Assembly: GCA_037442205.1 (NCBI GenBank)
Contig: JBBIQS010000142.1
Coordinates: forward strand, 1 to 10,984
Length of the DNA: 10,984 bases
Direction: 5' to 3'
Source of the DNA: JBBIQS01 sp037442205
GTDB taxonomy: Bacteria; Myxococcota; Myxococcia; Myxococcales; UBA5297
Each line of letters opens with the position of its first letter. The stretch's first letter is position 1. Below, one piece after another: positions 1 through 4,983 of this stretch. A program made the translations under genes and the position numbers. The notes under the pieces are model-generated. The model saw only the letters and a list, made by a program, of their open reading frames with translations. It ran no database searches and had not been told where the DNA came from.

Positions 1-2
1 GC

Positions 3-1181
3 AGCTACCTCAGCTACATGCCCAACAACCTGGCTTGCGCCGACGGGCAGGTGCTGAAGTGGGACAACCTCGGCTCCCGCTGGATCTGCGGCACCGACTC
101 GGTCAACCCGGGCACCGTCACCAGCGTGGCAACTGGCACCGGCCTGACCGGCGGCATCATCACCGGCAGCGGCACCATCGCCCTGGCCAACACCGCCGTC
201 GCTCCCGGCTCCTACGGCTCGGCAACGCAGATCCCGACCTTCACCGTCGACGCCCAGGGCCGCCTGACTGCCGCCGGAACCTCTGCCGCCGCCGTGGCGC
301 CGGCCACCGGCGGCACCGGCTACATCCAGAACCAGACCGCGGCGCTGCAGAACGCGTCGATGGCCATCGGCGGCACCGCTGGACTTGGAACCACCGCCCC
401 TGGCGCTCGCCTGGGCGTGCAGGGCGCGGCCGCTGCGAGTGGCACTGGCACTGTGAACGCCGCGGTCAGCACCAACACGATCACCGGCACCGGGACGCTC
501 TTCGCCACCGATTTGGCGCCCGGCGACTTCATCACCACCAGCGCCTGCGTCAGCGGCGCCGGGCAGACCTTCCGAATCACCGGCGTCGCCAGCGACACGT
601 CGGCGACGGTCATCCCCGCAGCCTCGCCGGCGCTGAGCTCCTGCTCGTTTTCGATCCTCAAGACCATCGCGCGGGTGAACACCAACACCGGCGCGTCGGC
701 GATGATGGTCGACGGCAAGGGGCGAGTGGGCATCGGCACCAACACCCCGCACCAGCCCCTTCACGTGGCGGGTGGAATCGCCACCGCCAACGGACGCGTG
801 AAGCGCGATTTCTTCGCCTTCAACACCGTGGACGGGACCGCGACGCCCATCCACATCAAGACCAACCTGGTCAACCAGGGCGGCGTCATGTACCGGATCG
901 TCGTCGAGGGCTTCAACTATGGCAACGGTCTAGCCATCAACTCCGACGCCGTCGGGTACCTCTTTTCCGGTGCGCCAGGCATCACCAAGCCGGCCACCAA
1001 CAACTACTCCGGCGGCGTGGCCGTTTCCCAGTACATCAGCTCCGACGGATACCTGGTGATCAAGCTGGATTCAGGGAGCTTCTACTACGCCGGGTTCGCG
1101 GTCTCCGCCTGGCTCACCAACCCCACCGGCGACTCGTTCGACATCTCCGCCACCGCGGTGCAGCAACCCGGCAATCTCTAG
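3..1181 (+). CDS. Phage-tail-fibre-like surface protein, 5' end cut by window
   Basis: This is the 3' part of a gene. The frame is already open at base 3 and there is no start with a ribosome site, so the true start lies left of the window; the first in-frame ATG (18) aligns with the middle of the next gene. In order it shows a Cys-GQ-L-x-W-x-Cys unit (C near 38-40, WIC near 82-93), a TVTSVATGTGLTGG stretch, a SYGSATQIPTFTVDAQGRLTA motif common in phage tail fibres, YIQNQ, a GTGTLFATDLAPGDFI unit, a VGIGTNTP motif and a C-terminal domain of about 145 residues starting LHVAGGIATANG. It has no membrane segment or autotransporter barrel. The downstream paralogue has a signal peptide, so export of this one is inferred. 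Its function is unknown; adhesion or surface display is possible. It ends in TAG and is followed by a hairpin. Confidence 0.85.
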   Translation, partial: SYLSYMPNNLACADGQVLKWDNLGSRWICGTDSVNPGTVTSVATGTGLTGGIITGSGTIALANTAVAPGSYGSATQIPTFTVDAQGRLTAAGTSAAAVAPATGGTGYIQNQTAALQNASMAIGGTAGLGTTAPGARLGVQGAAAASGTGTVNAAVSTNTITGTGTLFATDLAPGDFITTSACVSGAGQTFRITGVASDTSATVIPAASPALSSCSFSILKTIARVNTNTGASAMMVDGKGRVGIGTNTPHQPLHVAGGIATANGRVKRDFFAFNTVDGTATPIHIKTNLVNQGGVMYRIVVEGFNYGNGLAINSDAVGYLFSGAPGITKPATNNYSGGVAVSQYISSDGYLVIKLDSGSFYYAGFAVSAWLTNPTGDSFDISATAVQQPGNL

Positions 1182-1200
1182 TCGTTGCAGGGAGTTGAAG

Positions 1201-1230
1201 GCGCCCCGGGCCGGCTGCGGTCCAGGGCGT
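1201..1230 (+). terminator. Probable terminator hairpin after the first tail-fibre-like gene
   Basis: Arms 1201-1212 and 1219-1230 pair over 12 positions with one C·A mismatch and two G·U pairs, around a 6-nt loop. The hairpin begins 19 nt after the stop codon. The following bases are CTCTG rather than a clean T-run, so termination may be weak. The lead-in GTTGAAGGCGCC closely matches GTCGAAGGCGCC before the hairpin of the second paralogue. Confidence 0.5.
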
Positions 1231-1352
1231 CTCTGCATCAGCCATCGAGGTGCCCGCTGCGATTTCACGGGCTGTGATGGCCCGGCGCCGAAACAAGAGT
1301 AGTCTCTCAGAGTCGGCAATCAGTCCCGCTGGTTGCTGCTCGTCCTTCGCCT

Positions 1353-1357
1353 AGGAG
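1353..1357 (+). promoter_or_regulatory. Ribosome binding site deciding the start of the second tail-fibre-like gene
   Basis: AGGAG lies 5 nt before ATG 1363. The frame is open further upstream, with a possible start at 1333, but that site has no comparable purine-rich motif. Starting at 1363 also puts the signal peptide right at the N terminus. I saw no convincing -10/-35 pair in the 181 nt between the two genes. Confidence 0.75.
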
Positions 1358-1362
1358 TCTCG

Positions 1363-3054
1363 ATGCGGTCCCTCGCTCTGCTTGCCCTTCTCCTCCCGGC
1401 CCTGGCGCTGTCCCAGGTGCCTTCGCAGGTCAGCTACCAAGGCCGGCTGCTCAACGCCGACGGCACCCCGTCCTCGGGCACCAAGGATCTGACCTTCACC
1501 CTCTTCGACGCCGCCACCGCCGGCGGCAGCGTCTGGACCGAGACTCACACCGTGGCCCTGTCCGACGGCTACTACGCCGTCATGCTCGGCTCGAAGACCC
1601 CGCTCACCTCTGCCGAGCTGACCGGCGATCGCTTCCTGGAGCTCGCGGTCGCCGGCACCGCGCTCTCCCCGAGGCAAGTCGTCGGCTCAGTCCCCTACTC
1701 GCTGGTCTGCGGCGAGGCCCGCAGCGTCACCGGGACGGTCGCCGCCACCTCGCTCTCGGTCAACGGCCGCACCCTGACCGACTCCAGCGGCAAGGTCTCC
1801 TACGCCCAGCTCAGCGGCTGCAGCACCGCCGGCCAGTTGCTCCGGTGGAACGGCACCGACTGGACTTGCGGCACCGAGACCCTGAGCGCGGTGCTGACCA
1901 GCGGCCCGCTCACCGGCACCGGGCTCACCGGCTCGCCGATCACCCTCTCTACCTCCGGCTGCAGCAACGGCCAGGTGCTGCAGCTGGTCAACGGCAGCTG
2001 GGCCTGCGCCACCCCCAATGCCGGCACCGTCACCGCGGTCACCGCCACTGCCCCGCTGGCCAGCAGCGGCGGCGCAACCCCGAACCTCACCCTGCCGGCG
2101 GCCGGCAACGGCACCGACGGCTACCTCTCCGGCGCCGACTGGACCAACTTCAACTCCAAGGCCCCGGGCAGCGGCAGCGCCAACTACATCCAGAACCAGT
2201 CGGCGGCGGCGCAGGCCAACGCCTCCTTCAACATCGCCAACAACGGCACCATCGGTGGGGCGCTGTCGGTGGGCACCGCCAACTCGCAGTCGCGCCTCGC
2301 GGTCACCGGCGCCGCGGCCGCAGCGGGAACGGGCGTGGTCACCGGCGTGGCCAACGGGACCTCGCTCAACGGCGGCACCACCACCAAGTTCCTCACCGAG
2401 GTCGCGGTCGGCGACATCATCACCGTCGCCAACCAGAAGGTGGTCGTGATCCTGGTGAACTCGGACTCGACGGTGAGCGTCTCGCCGGCCGTCTATCCGG
2501 CGATCACCTCACCCTCGAGCTACACGATCCAGAAGCCGGTCGCCCGCGTACTCACCAGCGGCGGCGCTCCAGGCATCTTCGTCAACGCCGCTGGCTCGGT
2601 GGGCATCGGGACGGACAAGCCCCAACAATCGCTGCATCTCACCGGCGGCATCGCCACCGCCAACGGACAGGTGAAGCGCGACTTCCTCACCTTCAGCACC
2701 GGGGCCTCGACGCCGACGACCGTCCACATCAAGACCAACCTGGTCGACAAGGGCGGCGTCATGTATCGGATCGCGGTCGAGGGCTACAACTACGGGGCTG
2801 CCCGAGCGATCAACTCCGACGCGGTCGGCTATCTCTATTCCGCCACGTCGGGCATCACCAGCGGCTTCACCGACAACTACGCGGCGGGCGTCACCATCTC
2901 CCAGTACATCAGCTCCGACGGATTCCTGGTCATCAGGCTGGACGCAGGGAGCATGTACTACGCCGGCTTCTCGGTCTCCGCCTGGCTGACCAACCCCACC
3001 GGCAACGCGTTCGACATCACCGCCACCGCGGTGCAGCAAGCCGCAAATCTCTAG
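1363..3054 (+). CDS. Secreted phage-tail-fibre-like modular surface protein
   Basis: The product is 563 residues. It opens with a signal peptide (MRSLALLALLLPALALS, likely cut before QVPSQ). A domain of about 105 residues follows, with SYQGRL, GYYAVMLG and SPRQVVGSVPYSL signatures; this domain recurs at the N terminus of secreted tail-fibre-domain proteins in deltaproteobacteria. Next come two Cys-GQ-L-x-W-x-Cys units (about residues 153-175 and 203-220), a GTVTAVTATAPL/DGYLSGADWTNFNSK stretch as in phage tail fibres, NYIQNQ, a TKFLTEVAVGDIITV unit, VGIGTDKP, and a C-terminal domain of about 145 residues shared with the upstream gene. There is no TM helix, lipobox or sorting signal. It is probably extracellular or attached to the outer surface; its partner is unknown. 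A collagen-like or trimeric fibre fold is possible but unproven. It has its own ribosome site and terminator. Confidence 0.88.
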   Translation: MRSLALLALLLPALALSQVPSQVSYQGRLLNADGTPSSGTKDLTFTLFDAATAGGSVWTETHTVALSDGYYAVMLGSKTPLTSAELTGDRFLELAVAGTALSPRQVVGSVPYSLVCGEARSVTGTVAATSLSVNGRTLTDSSGKVSYAQLSGCSTAGQLLRWNGTDWTCGTETLSAVLTSGPLTGTGLTGSPITLSTSGCSNGQVLQLVNGSWACATPNAGTVTAVTATAPLASSGGATPNLTLPAAGNGTDGYLSGADWTNFNSKAPGSGSANYIQNQSAAAQANASFNIANNGTIGGALSVGTANSQSRLAVTGAAAAAGTGVVTGVANGTSLNGGTTTKFLTEVAVGDIITVANQKVVVILVNSDSTVSVSPAVYPAITSPSSYTIQKPVARVLTSGGAPGIFVNAAGSVGIGTDKPQQSLHLTGGIATANGQVKRDFLTFSTGASTPTTVHIKTNLVDKGGVMYRIAVEGYNYGAARAINSDAVGYLYSATSGITSGFTDNYAAGVTISQYISSDGFLVIRLDAGSMYYAGFSVSAWLTNPTGNAFDITATAVQQAANL

Positions 3055-3073
3055 GCATAACGGGAGGTCGAAG

Positions 3074-3100
3074 GCGCCTCGGACCTCCGGTCCGGGGCGC
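3074..3100 (+). terminator. Strong hairpin terminator between convergent genes
   Basis: Arms 3074-3085 and 3089-3100 pair over 12 positions with a single G·U, around a 3-nt loop. TTCTCGTTT follows on the + strand. The hairpin starts 19 nt after the stop of the tail-fibre-like gene and ends 8 nt before the stop codon of ksgA on the other strand. It therefore can stop + transcripts and perhaps also - transcripts, although the - side has no T-run. Confidence 0.75.
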
Positions 3101-3108
3101 TTCTCGTT

Positions 3109-3933
3109 TCAGCCCAGCGCCCGCTCGATGGCCACGAACTCCTCGCAGCTCAGGGTCTCGGCCCGGCGGACCGGATCGATCCCAGCGCTGGCCAGCGCCG
3201 CGCTCAGCTGCTCGGGCGAGCCCAGCTCCTTGGCCGACTGCAGGGAGTTGATCAGCGTCTTGCGCCGGTGGGCGAAGGCGGCCTTGACCAGCCTGACGTA
3301 GCGCTGCGGGTCCTTGGGCTGAGCCCGCGGGGTGGCCAGGATGTCGATGCGCGCCACCGCCGAATCCACCTGCGGCGGAGGCACGAAGACCCCTCGCGGC
3401 ACCTGGAAGGCGACGTCCACCGTGGCCCAGGTCTGCAAGAGCACCGACAGCAGCCCGTAGTCGCGCCCACCGGGAGGGGCGCCGATCCGCTCGGCAACCT
3501 CCTTCTGCAGAAGGAAGACCGCGCGCACGATCTGCTCGCGCTGCTCCAGCACCTCGAACAGGATCGAGCTCGACAGGTGATAGGGCAGGTTGCCGGCGAC
3601 CACCGGCTTCTGCCCGCCGGCCAGCTCGAGGAAGTTCACCTCGGCGGCGTTGGCGGCCACCAGCTTCACGTTGGGCGGCAGCTCCTTCTCCAGCACCGCC
3701 ACCAGGTCGCGGTCGCGCTCCACCGCCACCACCCGCGCGCCGGTCGCGGCCAACTGCCGCGTCAGGTGCCCCAGGCCGGCCCCCAGCTCGACCACCACGT
3801 CCCCTTCCCCCACCGCGCAGGTCTCGGCGATGCGGGCGAGGAAATGCGGATCACCCAGGAAGTTCTGGCCCCAGTCCTTCTTCGGCCGCAGCCCGTAGCG
3901 GCGCAGCAGCTCGCCGGGAGCTCCACCACTCAT
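3109..3933 (-). CDS. rsmA/ksgA: 16S rRNA (adenine(1518)-N6/adenine(1519)-N6)-dimethyltransferase
   Basis: This is KsgA/RsmA, which uses SAM to dimethylate two adjacent adenines in the 3'-terminal hairpin of 16S rRNA late in 30S assembly. It is 274 residues; the E. coli protein is 273. Visible motifs are QNFL (23-26), the SAM loop ELGAGLGHLT (49-58), acidic E72 at the end of strand 2, the catalytic NLPY (115-118), the VFVPPPQVDSAV block (182-193) and RRKTLINSL (223-231). The Asp usually found in the adenine-contacting motif III is Asn here (ANAA, N95). The frame stays open upstream to 4236, but that stretch is antisense-like shadow over tsaD. ATG 3933 overlaps the tsaD stop as ATGA, with GGGAG (3944-3948) 10 nt upstream, so translation is probably coupled to tsaD. 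Loss of this enzyme gives kasugamycin resistance in other bacteria. Confidence 0.95.
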   Translation of the reverse strand: MSGGAPGELLRRYGLRPKKDWGQNFLGDPHFLARIAETCAVGEGDVVVELGAGLGHLTRQLAATGARVVAVERDRDLVAVLEKELPPNVKLVAANAAEVNFLELAGGQKPVVAGNLPYHLSSSILFEVLEQREQIVRAVFLLQKEVAERIGAPPGGRDYGLLSVLLQTWATVDVAFQVPRGVFVPPPQVDSAVARIDILATPRAQPKDPQRYVRLVKAAFAHRRKTLINSLQSAKELGSPEQLSAALASAGIDPVRRAETLSCEEFVAIERALG

Positions 3934-4943
3934 GATCGGATCGCTCCCAGCCGCCAGGCGGCGTCGGCGTTGAGCGACAGCGTGGCCCGCTCCCCGCGCA
4001 TGAAGGCGTGCGTCCCGGCGACGGCGATCATCGCCCCGTTGTCGGTGCACAGCTTGACCGGCGGCAGGAAGCACTCGATCCCCGCCTCCCCGGCGCGCTG
4101 GGCGGCCACTGCCCGCAGCCGCGAGTTGGCCGCCACTCCGCCGCACAGCACCAGCCGCGACAGCCCGAAGCGCTTCGCCGCTCGCATCGCCTTCTTGGTC
4201 AGCGGATCGGCCACCGCCTCCTGGAAGCTGGCGCACAGGTCGGCCAGCTCCTGCCCCTGGGGATTGGGGTGCTTGTGCAGATGAGTCAGCACCGCGGTCT
4301 TCAGGCCGGAGAAGGAAAAGTCGAGCTCGGCGTTCTTGATCACCGCCCGCGGGAAGTGAATCGCCTTGGGGTTGCCCTGCTGCGCCAGCTTGTCGATGTG
4401 CACTCCGCCCGGGTACGGCAGGCCGAGCATCTTGGCCACCTTGTCGTAGGCCTCGCCGGCGGCGTCGTCGCGGGTCGAGCCCAGCACCCGGTAGCGCCCG
4501 AAGTCCTCGACCGCGAACAGGCTGGTGTGTCCGCCCGAGACCACCAGCCCCAGGAACGGCGGCTCCGGGGCCTGCTCCAGGAGCCGGATCGCCAGCAGGT
4601 GACCCTCGAGATGGTTGACTCCGACCAGCGGCTTCTGGGCCATCCAGGCCAGCGACTTGGCGGCCTGCACCCCGACCAGCAGCGCCCCGATCAGCCCCGG
4701 CCCGCTGGTGACGGCGATGGCATCCAGCTCCGACAGCGACACCGAGGCGCGGGTGAGCGCCTCGTCGATCACCGGCATCACCTGCAGGACGTGCGCGCGC
4801 GAGGCCAGCTCGGGCACCACTCCGCCCCAGCGGCGGTGGACGTCCACCTGCGAGGAGACCACGTCGGAGAGCGCGATCCGGCCGTCTCGAACCACCGAGG
4901 CCGCCGTCTCGTCGCAGCTGCTTTCGATTCCAAGGACCAGCAC
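3930..4943 (-). CDS. tsaD: tRNA N6-adenosine threonylcarbamoyltransferase TsaD
   Basis: TsaD transfers the threonylcarbamoyl group from threonylcarbamoyl-AMP to A37 of tRNAs that read ANN codons, working with TsaB and TsaE in the cytoplasm. The product has 337 residues, the same length as the E. coli enzyme. It has the N-terminal GIESSCDETAASVV, the metal-binding HLEGH (H111, H115), VVSGGHTSLF (about 135-143), FSFSGLKTAV, CGGVAANSRLR (about 267-277) and the metal-binding D301 in DNGAMIA. All key residues are present, so it should be active. The start is GTG at 4943; a modest GAAGGG (4955-4960) lies 11 nt upstream. The gene begins 40 nt after the response-regulator stop and overlaps ksgA by 4 nt. 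TsaB and TsaE are not in the window. Confidence 0.97.
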   Translation of the reverse strand: MLVLGIESSCDETAASVVRDGRIALSDVVSSQVDVHRRWGGVVPELASRAHVLQVMPVIDEALTRASVSLSELDAIAVTSGPGLIGALLVGVQAAKSLAWMAQKPLVGVNHLEGHLLAIRLLEQAPEPPFLGLVVSGGHTSLFAVEDFGRYRVLGSTRDDAAGEAYDKVAKMLGLPYPGGVHIDKLAQQGNPKAIHFPRAVIKNAELDFSFSGLKTAVLTHLHKHPNPQGQELADLCASFQEAVADPLTKKAMRAAKRFGLSRLVLCGGVAANSRLRAVAAQRAGEAGIECFLPPVKLCTDNGAMIAVAGTHAFMRGERATLSLNADAAWRLGAIRS

Positions 4944-4983
4944 GTGCTCGAAAACCCTTCGCCCACCCTGTCGTCGCGATGCG

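Noticed and set aside
1..3100. A prophage or phage tail module
   Set aside because: Tail-fibre-like motifs are present, but there is a signal peptide, and no tail, capsid, lysis or integrase genes are seen in this window.
1845..3251. A 468-codon His/Arg-rich frame overlapping the second tail-fibre-like gene
   Set aside because: It is an out-of-frame reading of the same DNA. Its composition is artefactual and it runs through the terminator.
3934..4236. An N-terminal extension of ksgA inside tsaD
   Set aside because: The extra 101 residues are Arg/Ala/Gly-rich and unlike KsgA. ATG 3933 gives the normal length and a classic ATGA overlap.
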